This document shows positions 1 through 10,920 of a stretch of 64,000 nucleotides of DNA, in pieces. Position numbers and translations under genes: made by a program. Each line of letters opens with the position of its first letter. Position 1 is the stretch's first letter. The stretch is from Euptelea pleiosperma (taxonomy: Eukaryota; Streptophyta; Magnoliopsida; Ranunculales; Eupteleaceae), in contig CM068541.1 in assembly GCA_035048495.1 (NCBI GenBank), positions 6,455,929 through 6,519,928 on the forward strand, given 5' to 3'. The notes under the pieces are model-generated. The model saw nothing but the letters and a program-made list of their open reading frames with translations, had not been told where the DNA came from and did no database searches.

Positions 1-60
1 ATGTGAGCCATAGTATTAAATCTTTCTTTTCGATAAACTTATCGCTGTTAAAATCTTAAG

Positions 61-205
61 ACAACTCAGACAAAGGATAAATTAGCTATAGCTCATTTAA
101 TAGAAGAAAAAATTGCTAACCATGAGGAGAAATAAGAACTCAGATAAAGGATACATAAGTTAAAGCTCAGAGAAGAAAAATTTGACATCTATGAGGAAAA
201 TTACA
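61..205. repeat. Imperfect direct repeat, about 75-bp unit
   Basis: Two adjacent purine-rich units share the pattern 'aactcaga.aaaggata.a' followed by 'agct.a..gctca' and a GAGGA-containing stretch. The region lies downstream of the PPR gene and has no open frame of note. It may be old satellite or coiled-coil-coding debris; nothing more can be said. Confidence 0.4.
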
Positions 206-323
206 TAAAGCGAAAAAACAGGAAAGAGAAAATTTGAGAGAGGCCCATTCACCATTTTGAAGATAATATAAGGTGCCGGAAAGAAGCTATCCCTCACGTA
301 CAAAGCCCTTATAAGCGTCGGGC

Positions 324-2468
324 CTAGGCAGCAACTGGTTCAGGTGAATTCCTCGACTCCAACCATGTCTTAGCTGCAACCTTTGTGGTCAAAAACCAAC
401 CAACCTTATCTGGAGCCTCATGGAATGGGGCATTCAATTCCCTCAAATGGGATCCGAACACGCTTGCTAATCCTTTGTCTGAGTACTTGTGCTTGCCATG
501 GCCGGTATTAATTCCAAGCAACGGTGGTAGCTCCTCACCATTCTCCAGTGCTTTGGACAAGTCACTCATCCAAACATGCAATGCAGTCAGAGCTGCCCCA
601 AGTGAGAGACTCTTCAAATGCAAAGACCACTGCGTTGGAGACTTAGAGTGGATACTTGTGTAAATCTCAAGAGTAAGCCCCAGATCTAATAGCTCACAAG
701 CTCTTTCCAATAGATTGAGGTTAACACAGAGATCGATCAAGCAATTGCAATAAGCCTTCCTCACGTCGGTGCTAATGGCACCAAAGAGCTCAGCGGCTTC
801 TTGTTTAAACACCCCATCAACTGTTTCTTCCTCCACCAATAGCTTCACCACATAACCCAGCTTTTGGTTAGCCCTCCCAATGCATCCAATCAACTTCATA
901 AGTTCTTCCTTTGGGGTTTGGGTCATCACATTGAGAAGACAACCACAGAACCGATCATCTGGAGTTATACCCAATTCCAGAAGTCGATCGAATGTCCTCA
1001 CAACATCATCAGTCTGATTCGCTTTCCCATAGCATTGGATAAGCGATGTCAACACAAAGATATTAGGCTCAAAACCAGCTTCCAACATCTCATTCAACAT
1101 GCTCTCTGCCTCCGCAACTTTCCCGCTACATGAATATATGGTGATCAAGGACGAAAATGTCCAGCTGTCGGGTTCACATTTCTCAGACTTCTTCAAGTCT
1201 TCAAAAATCTCAACTGCCTCATCAGTGTAACCAACATCAGCACACATTGCTAAGATGGTGTTGTACAGAACCACATGCAACTCTAAACCCTTCGCCTTCA
1301 TCTCTCTATACACATTGAGAGCATCTTCTCCATAACGGGATCTACAGTAAGCCCGTAGGAGAGCAGCATAGGTTGTCCAACTTGGCACAAACCCATTGTT
1401 GGTCATCTCTTTATAAACAGTTTTCGCCTGCCATGGCCTCTTGGCTCTCCCCATAGCATCCAGCAATGTGTTGTAAATAACCAGGTTTGGCTTCACCCCA
1501 AGAGCCTTCATCTCTTCATACACATTCAAGGCTCCATCAAAATTACCCGACCTACCATAAATCTTAATCAACGTCGAGAACGTAACCGAATCAATGCGCC
1601 ATTTCTCCGTCCTGGCTCGGTCATATAAACTCAAGGCCATATCAATATTACCAGCTCGTCCATAAGCATCAATCATGGCTGAGTAAGTCACATCATCAGG
1701 GTTACAATTGAACTGTGGCATCTTCTCAAACCACTCCACGGCCTTATTCGGCAAAGAACACATCCTCGCACAGCTAATGATAGTGGAAAATGTAACATTA
1801 TCTGGTTTAACACCACTCTCGAGCATCTCTTCGAACAACAACTCTGCTCTATCAAAATTCCTAGACTTCCTAAACACCTTAAGAGTAACATTATACAGAA
1901 TTACCTCTCTCTTTGGTTTCAATTTCTTCCGAAAGAACTTAAGAGCAAGAATTGCTGTTTCTGGATTTTCCATATTATTAAGAACAATTACAGCATCTTG
2001 TTCTAGTGGGTTCTCGCCTAAACCACTTAAAACTTTCAAAACATCTTCCTCGGTTGGATTACATGAATTCAAAGACTCAGCGACTTTCGTAAGAGAAGAG
2101 TACCTGGCATCGTAGGATTGCTGCCGAAGCTGCGAAGCTCTGGGGCTTTTAGGGTTTACCCAGATATAATTTTTGTATGAGGTTGCAATTTTTTCATCTG
2201 GGTGTTGAGATTCTTGCGTTTTGGAAGGATTGGGAGGTGGGTTTTGAGATTCTTGAGGGATTGGGTCTTGTAGAGATACCTGTGAAGAGAGAGAATTTCT
2301 TGGTTGAAATGAGAGAGACTTGAGTTTGAGAGTATGGTTGAAGCTTCTGGGTCTCCATGAAAATGGTGATGGAGTTAATGGAAGGATGTGAAATGAAGAA
2401 CGAGAGTTGCAGAGACGTTGGTGGTCATAGCAGAGATTAGAGGGTGAAGAGGAGAGAGGGAACGACAT
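324..2468 (-). CDS. SVR7: Chloroplast PPR-SMR protein, SVR7/P67-like
   Basis: Intronless gene encoding 714 aa, close to the roughly 700 aa of Arabidopsis SVR7. The first 50 or so residues are rich in Ser, Pro, Leu and basic residues with few acids, typical of a chloroplast transit peptide. A charged linker follows, then nine consecutive 35-residue P-class PPR repeats from about residue 189 to 505 (for example VTFSTLIKIYGRSGNFDGAL), ending in the usual KPD/KPN-type turn. The C-terminal 100 residues form an SMR domain with LHLKSLSLGAA at its start and GINTGHGKHKYS in the middle. Known family role: PPR-SMR proteins bind plastid RNAs, and SVR7 is needed for plastid RNA processing and translation, including ATP synthase mRNA. 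The ATG at 2466-2468 opens the transit peptide. The subfamily assignment is from recognition of the sequence; GUN1 and pTAC2 are less similar relatives. Confidence 0.88.
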   Translation of the reverse strand: MSFPLSSSPSNLCYDHQRLCNSRSSFHILPLTPSPFSWRPRSFNHTLKLKSLSFQPRNSLSSQVSLQDPIPQESQNPPPNPSKTQESQHPDEKIATSYKNYIWVNPKSPRASQLRQQSYDARYSSLTKVAESLNSCNPTEEDVLKVLSGLGENPLEQDAVIVLNNMENPETAILALKFFRKKLKPKREVILYNVTLKVFRKSRNFDRAELLFEEMLESGVKPDNVTFSTIISCARMCSLPNKAVEWFEKMPQFNCNPDDVTYSAMIDAYGRAGNIDMALSLYDRARTEKWRIDSVTFSTLIKIYGRSGNFDGALNVYEEMKALGVKPNLVIYNTLLDAMGRAKRPWQAKTVYKEMTNNGFVPSWTTYAALLRAYCRSRYGEDALNVYREMKAKGLELHVVLYNTILAMCADVGYTDEAVEIFEDLKKSEKCEPDSWTFSSLITIYSCSGKVAEAESMLNEMLEAGFEPNIFVLTSLIQCYGKANQTDDVVRTFDRLLELGITPDDRFCGCLLNVMTQTPKEELMKLIGCIGRANQKLGYVVKLLVEEETVDGVFKQEAAELFGAISTDVRKAYCNCLIDLCVNLNLLERACELLDLGLTLEIYTSIHSKSPTQWSLHLKSLSLGAALTALHVWMSDLSKALENGEELPPLLGINTGHGKHKYSDKGLASVFGSHLRELNAPFHEAPDKVGWFLTTKVAAKTWLESRNSPEPVAA

Positions 2469-2713
2469 TTCTCCCCTCTTACTGTGTTGGTATGTCTGGG
2501 AAACAACCTTATCAAGTGAGGCTGCGAGAGATATCCGAGGAGTATAACCTAATTTACCAAAGTACCCTTCGATTCTTTAGATTTTTCTACCAAAAATGGA
2601 CTGATTAGAGAGGTTAATAACTGACATTGTCTGTTAGATCCAAAAAGGTAATATAGGGGCAAATATGTCCATTTACTAAAAGATCTTAGCTCCAAGATTC
2701 TAAATTACACTAG

Positions 2714-3315
2714 TGGATGGGGAGTCCATTTTTTGCCATGGCGACTACACGTACAGTGTATGAGCCACGTGGGACTCTCTTAGAGACCACTACCATATGG
2801 ATGTTTGATCCAAGGTTTAAAGGAGGCCCTTTTAACGGTTAAACGGACTGGGGGCATTACCATTTAAACGGCCGTTAAGACGGATTGAAACGTCCAGGGG
2901 CAAAAATGGAAAAAATGGAATTAAATAGATTTTAACGGTTTTAACAATTTTAACGGAAAAAATGGCGTTGAAATTCAAATTTTGAAATTTAAAATTTTAA
3001 AAAAAAGCCGATTTTAACGAATTTAATGGCCGTTTTTTTCAGAATTGCCGTTAAAACTGTTTAAACAGCCGTTTTTAAAACCATCGTTTGATCCATCCCT
3101 TAGGTGGACCTATGGACTAAAATTCATCCTCATTGGTAATTTTTAGAAGTTGGATCTGAGTACCCTTGAAATGGATTTAAATACAATGATTTTTGGTTTG
3201 TAAGTCGACTTAGGGATGGGCCAAACATCCATACAATTAGTGGCATCTAAGAGTGTTCCACGTGGCTCATAAGCCGTCCGTGACAAAAAATGGACTCAAT
3301 GGAGAGACTTCCCCA
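2714..3315. mobile_element. Foldback (Mutator-like) MITE with G-box arms, interrupted by a hAT MITE
   Basis: The left arm (about 2714-2810) and the inverted right arm (about 3205-3315) share GGGGA..AGTCCATTTTTTG, TGAGCCACGTGG and ATGGATGTTTG in the same order. Outside the arms, 'tacactagt' and 'catactagt' match at 7 of 9 positions, which could be a decayed 9-bp target duplication. Both arms carry CACGTG (2766-2771 and 3259-3264). The hAT MITE at 2811-3085 sits inside. The element starts about 250 bp upstream of the PPR-SMR start codon. Confidence 0.65.
2811..3085 (+). mobile_element. hAT-type MITE, AACGG-rich family (copy A)
   Basis: Begins CAAGGTTTAAAGGAGGCC and ends TTTTTAAAACCATC, flanked by a perfect 8-bp duplication GTTTGATC (2803-2810 and 3086-3093). 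CA...TG ends, imperfect terminal inverted repeats and 8-bp target duplications are diagnostic of hAT. The last base has mutated from G to C. The interior is dominated by AACGG/CCGTT motifs within TTTTAACGG-like subrepeats and codes for nothing. Confidence 0.85.
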
Positions 3316-4173
3316 TAAGTGCATACTAGTATATTCTATACTTTTAGCTTCAAATATAGAGATCTACTTTTTGCTTCTTTTAATTTTCATTTCTATATTT
3401 TGTTGTGTCATTTCCGAAAACTTCTTGATATATTTTGTTTAATTTTAAAAAGCATCTACTTTTTATAAATAAATTTAAATACCTTTGTGTCCTTTTGAAA
3501 ACATTTGATATTTACCTGTGTTCATCATTTTAAATGCATTTTGTATCCTTTTTATGAAGATGATTTTTTAAGGATGTGGCTGATTAGAGTTCAACATTTT
3601 TTAAAGGGTGCCATTATCTTCAAATTTGAAGAAGATATTTTTGGAAACTAAAATTTGAAGAAACTGGTTAGAGATGCTCAAACATTGTCATTTTATCCTA
3701 TGTCCCCAACTCCCAATAATGTTGACTTTGAACTCGTCTACTACCAGTGGTGTGGAACCACAGTTCAATCCATCGGTCCCACCAGGGAGATCTTATGGAA
3801 CGAAAGTTGACCTTATTAGAAGATCTCGACCAGACTGTTTGCCTTATTTTCCAGAGTATGTTATCAAATGGTAAGGATCCCGATCATCCACCAAGGTCAA
3901 CTTTGGCCCAAGAGATCCCCTGGGAAGGACCTATTGAGTGGCGCGTCCCACCCAAATATGTTTCAGATGTACCCCTGTTTCAAGGGTCGAGGAAGACAGG
4001 TTTTGTCCTTGCAGCAGATCCTAGGGGCCTTTTTGGTTGCACCTATAACGCTATTCAGAATCGATGCAAACCTCCTTATTTTTTGGAAATTACATTTTAC
4101 ACTCCAAAGGTGCAAAATTGTTCATTTTAGAGGAGGGCATAACACCACACCCCGCCCCATACACACCTGTGAG
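3316..4173. other. AT-rich intergenic stretch, nothing recognised
   Basis: The first 350 bp are strongly AT-rich. From about 3700 the composition is more balanced and short overlapping open frames occur, but none shows a known domain or splice-compatible extension. It may be worn-down repeat. Confidence 0.4.
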
Positions 4174-4558
4174 TAGGGATGAAATGGGCCAGACCCGGGG
4201 CAGATCTAGGTATATCATATTCAAATCTGAATTTTAACAGTCTGACCCAAATCTGACTCGGATCCTTGTCCTTTGATCCAAATCCGAATCAAGATCCGTA
4301 TAAGATGATGCATATCCGCCCCATTTATAAATATCAGATATGGGAACTACATATTATCGACAAGTCTCAATAAGGATCCACGGCCAATGACCATATCTGA
4401 CACGATCCAAACCTGATCAAATTTGAATTGGATTCATTACCCTAGGTCCGTATTTTGACCTGTTTTCTATCCAGGTCTCATTCAAGGATCCAAATCCACA
4501 AAATATGGGATCAAATCAAAGGGGATCTTGGGTTAGATGCACCCCATTTCATGCCCTA
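4174..4558. mobile_element. hAT-type MITE, TAGGG ends, GATCC-rich
   Basis: Left end TAGGGATGAAATGGG and right end CCCATTTCATGCCCTA are inverted repeats. The flanks are CCTGTGAG (4166-4173) and CCTGTGAA (4559-4566), a 7-of-8 target duplication. The interior is rich in 'gatcc' and 'gatctg' and has no open frame. Confidence 0.8.
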
Positions 4559-5972
4559 CCTGTGAACCAAACAAGAATATAGCACTCATGCATGCCACAT
4601 AAAAGATAAGGCTATCACAACCGACTTACAGATGACCAAACATCCCCTTAGTACTTTTACCATCTTAGATATCTAAATTGGTATCAAAGATCTCTGCATA
4701 GTCTCTACTTCTCTCTTGCACAAGAACCTCTCTCTTCTCCCACAGGTGACGGCAAATTTAACCTTCACAGTCCAAGTCAAACCTTAAATTACTAACTAAA
4801 AGATCTCCCTAGCAGCTTCTATGTAATTGAAACCTACTCATTGATGAACAAGTAACTGTCTTGACCCTTTCTTAGAGAGTTGGTTAATATCTGCCAAACA
4901 GGGACTGACCACAGAACACTTGAAATTGAGCTGCTACACATTTGATACATGTTCCAGGCGCAGAATTGTGGCTCCTGAGGTCACCTCTCAGGAATATTGA
5001 GCAAAACGGCAGATGACTCCCAAGCATGTTCTGGCTACATTCCCTGTATGTTTCAGGAGGGTATTAGGCAGAACATTTGTTCCCTTTTGTTGGTAGTTAG
5101 CACAAAAATAGCATGAATTCAAGCTTAACGAATTGTCGCTCAATCTATCGTTATACTATCCATGTTCAAGATCTCAACATTTTAAATGTATCAAGCAGAC
5201 ATGCTGTATCTGAGCCATAATCGTGTCATATAGGTTACTGACCCAAAAAAAAACAATCCCACCTATGCCACCTCAGTTGGCATCATATACAAAACTGGCG
5301 AGCTTCTGGCTAGACTACCAAATATTGTTCTTATAGATCTGGTGCCGAAGCTCCCCAAGATGATATATGCCCATCCTCCACCTGCGGCACCCTTCCAGTG
5401 AAGAATTGGTATTCTATAGGTTAAAAGCTTTGGAATTTTAAATAGTATATAATCTCTTAAGTCACACTACGCACGATATCAGCTACAGTACTAGTAAATG
5501 GGTGGTACTCCATATCGCTATAGCTGAACCCAAATATAGGCGTCTACTTCCACAAATGGGGCATTGACATTAGTTTGTGTTTTAAACCAAAAAAAAAAAC
5601 CACAAACCAGATTTTTATTAGACTAATGGAACAAAATTTACATTAACCTATGAATGCAAAACACTTCTTCAGTAACAACCAAAAATAGAAGTAACCAAGC
5701 CAACTCAAATCCAATATTAACACAAAGAAGCATATCTCCATGTGTTCCTAGATGGCTATTCTCACTCTCCTCCCTCCATCGACATAAATAAAAAATAGTC
5801 TGATATAAAGAAAGAATAATCTGATATCATTCATGGAAAATTGTAGAGCAAGGAAAAATCTCAAGGTAGTAGAAACAAGTGCGCTGCATTCTTTAAAAAT
5901 ATGCTCAAAGAAAAAAGTAGTTCATACCTTTGTCTGTTACAACAATTAGATAATTTAAGAGATGCCAACAAC
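4559..5972. other. Intergenic region including GnTII 3' flank, nothing recognised
   Basis: No ORF of useful length, no clear inverted-repeat element and no RNA gene was seen. The 300 bp or so next to 5973 are expected to hold the 3'UTR and polyadenylation region of the minus-strand GnTII gene. Confidence 0.4.
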
Positions 5973-7283
5973 TCAACTCTTCAACCCAGGTGATGGGGTG
6001 TCAGTGAAGTGAAACATATTCGCAAAATTCAAGCACAGTTGGCGGTCCCTCTCATCTCCCCAGCCTCCCCAACCCTTGAACCCAGCTTGATACCCTGCTT
6101 GATGATTGATCACATGCACTTCCCAGTCCGATTTGATGTTAGCAACCTTATCTATCTCTTCTACTTCAACGCTTACCATGCCATTATCAATGCAAGCACC
6201 CTTCTCCCCTTGTCCCTGATGCAACCCACACTTCCCAAAGTGAGCTGCGCTTCTCCTAGGCCCCCTTAGTGTGTAAACAGGACCCCTAAACGATGGATAA
6301 ACGGTAGCCCACATTGTTATATCCCAGTTGTACTCGTCAAAGAAGCAAAAGCCTCTTGCCTTCGAGTGGATCTTCCTCCAAACGGTCCTATTAAAAGCAT
6401 AACCCACATTGCCAATCTTCTCTGCAATCAACCTTTCCCACCCTTCTCCCTTTGAAGTCACATCAGATGGTGCCAAGTTTGCAGCATGGCAATCTGGGCA
6501 TTTCCGAGGCTTCAGCGCTGTAAGTAGCTGGATGTTCCGATATGCATTGGGAAATATGAAATGGTCCTCCTCAATGAAAAGAATATGACCAGAGTGTTCC
6601 CGGGTCTCCGCCAAACCATCCCACACTGTATTCATCATCCACCACCAGTGATGCTTCAATGACACAATCTTTGGAGACCGGTGGTTTCCATACTGATCCG
6701 GATTCCCTTTACAATTCTTCTCTGATGGGTCATCTTTACCCTGGCAATCTCCTGGTGAGACTCCAGGAAAACTATCGGGAAACAGGTGGGGTGAGAATGG
6801 AGCAAAGATCTGTTTCACTTGGCAGAACCGGATACCTTTTATGATCTTATTCATTTCTTCGAAGTACCCATCATGGCTGACTATTAGTAAAGTTTCACCG
6901 ATCCCCTCTACGCTAGACAAGCTTTGAACAACTACTTGGAGATATTGGGGGCGGTTGTGAACGTATAGAACAACTGTTATATGGTCCTTGGCTAAATTTG
7001 GGAAAAGATCTAAGTTTCTTGGGGGCAACCGATTCCTTTTTTCTAACAAAACCGACAATTTGGTCTGTTTAGGGAACATGGGTCTTTCTCCAAAACCTGA
7101 GAAATTGTAATACGATTCGATACCTTCATCGACCTCATTAGAAGACCAGGTCACAATCTGTGAAACTGAATTCGTTTTAAGGAGAAAGACCAGTAGCAGA
7201 ACCCCAAACAAAGTTACCAGTACGAAGGGCAGTATACGGCGAAACGCTGCATCTTTAGCACGGGCTTTCTTATAGAAACTCAT
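5973..7283 (-). CDS. GNTII: Alpha-1,6-mannosyl-glycoprotein 2-beta-N-acetylglucosaminyltransferase (GnTII)
   Basis: Intronless 436-aa gene of the MGAT2/GT16 family. A short basic cytosolic tail (residues 1-16) precedes one membrane segment at about 17-36 (LPFVLVTLFGVLLLVFLL), giving the type II topology of Golgi glycosyltransferases. The luminal catalytic domain begins near HITVVLYVHNRPQYLQ (about residue 100), has the acidic metal/nucleotide-sugar motif HILFIEEDHFIFP, and ends with GFCFFDEYNWDITMW and a cysteine-containing tail. Known reaction: transfer of GlcNAc from UDP-GlcNAc to the alpha-1,6 mannose arm of the N-glycan core, after GnTI and mannosidase II, giving complex-type plant N-glycans. 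The start is the first Met before the short tail, and the length matches plant orthologues. No defects are seen. Confidence 0.93.
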   Translation of the reverse strand: MSFYKKARAKDAAFRRILPFVLVTLFGVLLLVFLLKTNSVSQIVTWSSNEVDEGIESYYNFSGFGERPMFPKQTKLSVLLEKRNRLPPRNLDLFPNLAKDHITVVLYVHNRPQYLQVVVQSLSSVEGIGETLLIVSHDGYFEEMNKIIKGIRFCQVKQIFAPFSPHLFPDSFPGVSPGDCQGKDDPSEKNCKGNPDQYGNHRSPKIVSLKHHWWWMMNTVWDGLAETREHSGHILFIEEDHFIFPNAYRNIQLLTALKPRKCPDCHAANLAPSDVTSKGEGWERLIAEKIGNVGYAFNRTVWRKIHSKARGFCFFDEYNWDITMWATVYPSFRGPVYTLRGPRRSAAHFGKCGLHQGQGEKGACIDNGMVSVEVEEIDKVANIKSDWEVHVINHQAGYQAGFKGWGGWGDERDRQLCLNFANMFHFTDTPSPGLKS

Positions 7284-7380
7284 GACCCTGTATGTTTAAA
7301 AACTTTTCCCTTATGGTATTAATCACAGCATCCATAGCCTCACAGAAAACACCACCATTTTCCCACAGAGGAAATCAGAA

Positions 7381-7860
7381 CTCAATAACTGAATTATTAA
7401 ACATCAAAAACTTCAAGACCCAACAGAAAATAGATCAACTGGGACATAGGATATGAGTTAAAAACCTCCAAAATCATCTCTAGCCAAGATTTGAACATCC
7501 ATGGCTTCAAATGAAGAAAACCTATATGATGGAACGCGAGCTTTTTGTTGCTGTAATCCAAATCAACAACAGGAATCAAAGTGTTGGAGGTCAAGTTTCA
7601 CAAAACCCATCTCGAGAACGCATCAACTGAACTATTAAACATAAAAAACTTCAATACCCAATTGAAAACAGATCAAATCAGGTAAAGGGTATGAATTCAA
7701 AACCTCCAAAATCATCTCTCTGGTAAGATTTGAACATCCATGGCTTCAAGTGAAGAAAACCGATGTGGCGGAACCCGAGCTTTTTGTTGCTGTAATTCAA
7801 ATCAATAACAGGAATCAAGGCGTTGGAGGCCAAGCTTCGCAAAACCCATCTCGAGAACGC
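7381..7860. repeat. Tandem duplication of about 240 bp upstream of GnTII
   Basis: Units of about 7381-7620 and 7621-7860 align throughout with scattered substitutions. Shared landmarks are AACCTCCAAAATCATCTC, GATTTGAACATCCATGGCTT, GAGCTTTTTGTTGCTGTAAT and AACCCATCTCGAGAACGC. The block starts about 100 bp upstream of the GnTII start codon, so it probably lies in the leader or promoter of that gene. A short 65-codon frame on the minus strand of the proximal copy could act as an upstream ORF if transcribed. Confidence 0.85.
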
Positions 7861-8970
7861 CTGAAACCACTACGGTTTTTGTTGTTATCTCAATGCAAGA
7901 CTCAGATCAAACCAAGGTCGTTCAGTGCAAACGGATGAAATTCAAGAAACCCGTCTCAAGAATCAAGATACATCGAATGGAAAGAAAGCCACGAAATTTA
8001 TAGTTGGAGATGGCTTCAAAGCCAGGGTTTGAAGGAAAGCCAGGGCTTGGAAGACTGGAACGAAGGTCCTCTTCGGGCTTTACAAAGACTTTTTGGTGGA
8101 GCATGGCTCTTTTGTCGTTAGGGCCACTAAGCTTCGAAAATAGTTAGAAGGGTCTAGGCACCTAGCTACAAATCTATTAAAGAAAAGGGCTTTGTTATAA
8201 ATATATGGGATTATTTTGCCAAGACCTCCTCCAAAAAGTAACAAATTATGCTAACATGGTATTTGCAATATTTTGTTATTTCAACTTAATTTTTTTAATT
8301 TTTTATTGCTAAGAAAGGTTGGTAAATTTTTTTATATTAATTTTTAATGTAAAAGTACATATAAAAAAATTTGTTCATCATCTGTACAAACAAAAACCAC
8401 ACTAAAAATAGGCTAGGAAACAAAAAAACACATTAACAAAATATATACATTTATATTTGCAATGGTGTATTGTCGAGCTCATGTTGGTTTAGGTTGCCTA
8501 AAGCCTCAGCCCGAACCCAATCCGATTTTGATCAGATTGTCAAAATTCAGGCCCGAGCCCAACTTGAGTACTAAAGGGGCCAACCCAATCTGAGCCTAAT
8601 GTCAGGGTTGAGCCCGTCGGGCTCGAATTGAACCCACCCAAGTTGCAGCCCTAGTCATTTGACTAACGTTAAAACATAACTATGTATCGTGCACCTATTA
8701 ATGCACCTATGAAATAGCCAAATATTCGAGTCGTTTTACCTTGAGCCAACTGCTATTAAACTAGATAAAGGGTATTCTCAAAGTTCGAAAGTATAGGGGG
8801 TATTGCATTATTATGTAGTTACATTTGTCAAGGAGGTGTTGCAAAAATACCCTAAAATATTGGGATAGGAAAAAGACTTTATATGTTATGTATGAAGAAA
8901 TCAATTTACAGGATAGCGTGTATCATAAGTTGAAAGGGTTGGAGGACTTTTCGTAGTCCTCTTCACAATG
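7861..8970. other. GnTII upstream region, then AT-rich DNA with a hAT MITE fragment
   Basis: No gene is recognised. The part before about 8200 may contain GnTII leader and promoter. At about 8475-8655 there is sequence rich in 'gcccgagcccaac' ending in AAGTTGCAGCCCTAG, matching the right end of the MITE at 51649-52162 (GTTGCAGCCCTA). Its other end was not found, so it appears truncated. Confidence 0.5.
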
Positions 8971-9246
8971 GGAAATTCTATTTGCACCCCACAAATTCCA
9001 TAAGCACCTAATTTGGGTGCTTTTGGCTGAAAATGCCCTTGACCAAAAAAATAAAATCCTAAGCACCCCACCCCTCTCCACCTCTCTCCCTCCCTCTCCC
9101 TCTCCACCTCTCACCATCGTCTCTCCCTCTCCACCTTTGTCTCTCTCTCTCTCTCTCTCTCTCTCTCCTTGAAAAAAATCCAAAACAAAGAAAAAAAAAG
9201 AGGAGGACGCCGTCACTGTTGCCGCCGCCACCACCACCACCAGAGG

Positions 9247-9284
<38 letters not shown>

Positions 9285-9535
9285 CGGCCAGCCTAGCTGT
9301 GGCTTCTATGGTAGCCACAATTGGGCTGGCCGTGGGCTACACAGTCCCCACGGCACCAATTGTCGTGGAGAGAGAGAGAGAGAGACGTACCTGTGGTGGC
9401 GGCGACGGGGACGGCAACCTCCTCCTTCGTCTTCAACAACCAGGTGGGGTGCTTAGGTTTTTTTTTTTTTGTCTAAGGGCATTTTCGGCCCAAAAGCACC
9501 TAAATGGGGTGCTTATGAAATTTGTGGGGTGCAAA
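8971..9535. mobile_element. Mutator-like foldback MITE with microsatellite core
   Basis: Inverted arms of about 100 bp: left TTTGCACCCCACAAATTCC...AAGCACCCC, right its complement ending GGGGTGCAAA. The flanks TTCACAATG (8962-8970) and TTCACAATA (9536-9544) match at 8 of 9, as expected for Mutator-like insertion. The core has (CT)n tracts at about 9140-9167 and 9251-9282 facing a (GA)n tract near 9368-9383, so the core can itself fold back (GTACCTCTCTCT against GAGAGAGACGTAC). Open frames here merely translate the microsatellite. Confidence 0.75.
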
Positions 9536-9579
9536 TTCACAATATAATAAATATATAAGGATGAGATGAAGGACTCTTA

Positions 9580-9932
9580 GGGCGTGTTTGATTGCCAAGT
9601 GGGAAAATTGTAGTTTTCACCTGAAAATAGGCTTTTATTTTCTCACACGATAATGGCGAAAAGTGAAATATGAAGGATCCAAAAATCTTTCCCGGAACAA
9701 ACCCCTCCAAGCTCGGAATCCATTTCCCTTTCAAATAGGTGAGAATTCATTTCCATTTGAAAATACACCTTTATTTTTTCACATGATTGAAATTTGTACT
9801 CTCAGGTGCAATTCAACAGCCATTTAAGGCATTTCCCAGATGTATTTTCTGAAAAGGTGCAATCCAACGGCCATTGAAGACATTTTTAGATGTATTTTCT
9901 CGGAAAAATCTTCTGTGCAATCAAACATGCCC
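9580..9932. mobile_element. Tourist-like (PIF/Harbinger) MITE
   Basis: Ends GGGCGTGTTTGATTGC and GCAATCAAACATGCCC are near-perfect terminal inverted repeats, flanked by a TTA duplication (9577-9579 and 9933-9935). At 353 bp with no ORF, this is the classic Tourist structure. Similar internal sequence occurs in the second HIPP intron near 41143. Confidence 0.88.
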
Positions 9933-10189
9933 TTATTATTTTTTTAATAAAACAATTAATATGAAATAGATAATTTTGTAAAAAAAAAACTCATCGAGTA
10001 TATAGTATAGAATTTTTTATAACATATAATTAACTTAATTGGACAAATATATTAACTTAATTGGATCAACATGATAATACGACTGATCATGCATGAAGGC
10101 GTGTTTAAAGAGTTTTGTTAAATGCTTGAGATTACTCTTCTTAGACCAAGTTGAGATGTAAATACCAAGCTATTTTCATCAAGAAAACT

Positions 10190-10370
10190 TTAGATGGCCC
10201 ATTGGGTCGCCCATTGGGTCATCAAAATTTGTTGTTGCAATATTCAGGACTACATGTGGAGGTGGGATCCACATTATTTTAGAATGTTCTCCAGTCAAAT
10301 CGTGTTGGTCCTACTCCACATGATTTTGAATATTGCGACAACACCATCAATCCAATGGCGGAGTTAGAGG
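10190..10370. repeat. Short inverted repeat (foldback MITE-like)
   Basis: Left arm GTTGTTGCAATATTCAGGAC followed by ACATGTGGA; right arm TCCACATG followed by TTGAATATTGCGACAACA. The spacer is about 70 bp. Neither boundary nor target duplication could be fixed. Confidence 0.55.
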
Positions 10371-10747
10371 GGAACTTTGAAAAATCAGTCTCGATCCATT
10401 TCTTCTAGTTTGTGTTTGATAACTGTGTGGACCCCATCTTTTAGGTTGGCGTTTTTTCTAATTCGCGCAAAAACAAATCGGCATTAGTTTTTTTTTATAA
10501 AATTCGTTGCAAGACCGACCTAGTTCAAAAAAAAAAAAAATGTTTCTGTGTTCCCTAAAAGATATTTTTCCCTCTATTATTGGGTCCCAAACTCGCAACT
10601 CTATGGCAACAGAGCGCATATGATCTCTTGCCCGCCTTTAGAGAAAATCATGACTCTGCTATTCGGTGTATCGTGCCATCTAATTTTATTCTTCATCTGT
10701 CAATTGCCTATCCATTTAATTATTTAATTTCATGCTAGGAAGTACCT

Positions 10748-10920
10748 TAGGGGGCGATTGGGAATGAGAAGTAAAAGCACTTCTACTTAGCTTCAGTTTT
10801 AAGTTAGTTTTTAACTTTTCAAAAGTTAAAATATGGAACACATAGGAACTAACTTTTTTACTTTTTGACTTATAAAAGTCATTAAGTTACTTTTTTTGTG
10901 TGTTGCCAAACGCCTCCCTA
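10748..10920. mobile_element. Small MITE, 173 bp
   Basis: Left end TAGGGGGCGATTGGGAA and right end TTGCCAAACGCCTCCCTA are imperfect inverted repeats around an AT-rich core that contains TTAACTTTTCAAAAGTTAA. The flanking bases do not give a clear duplication, so the superfamily is uncertain. Confidence 0.6.

Noticed and set aside
3674..4176. Clustered plus-strand frames of 66-127 codons
   Set aside because: Different frames overlap, with no common reading frame, domain or splice signals.
8901..9547. Overlapping open frames full of Arg-Glu and Ser-Leu repeats
   Set aside because: They translate the (GA)n/(CT)n microsatellites inside a MITE and have no independent support.
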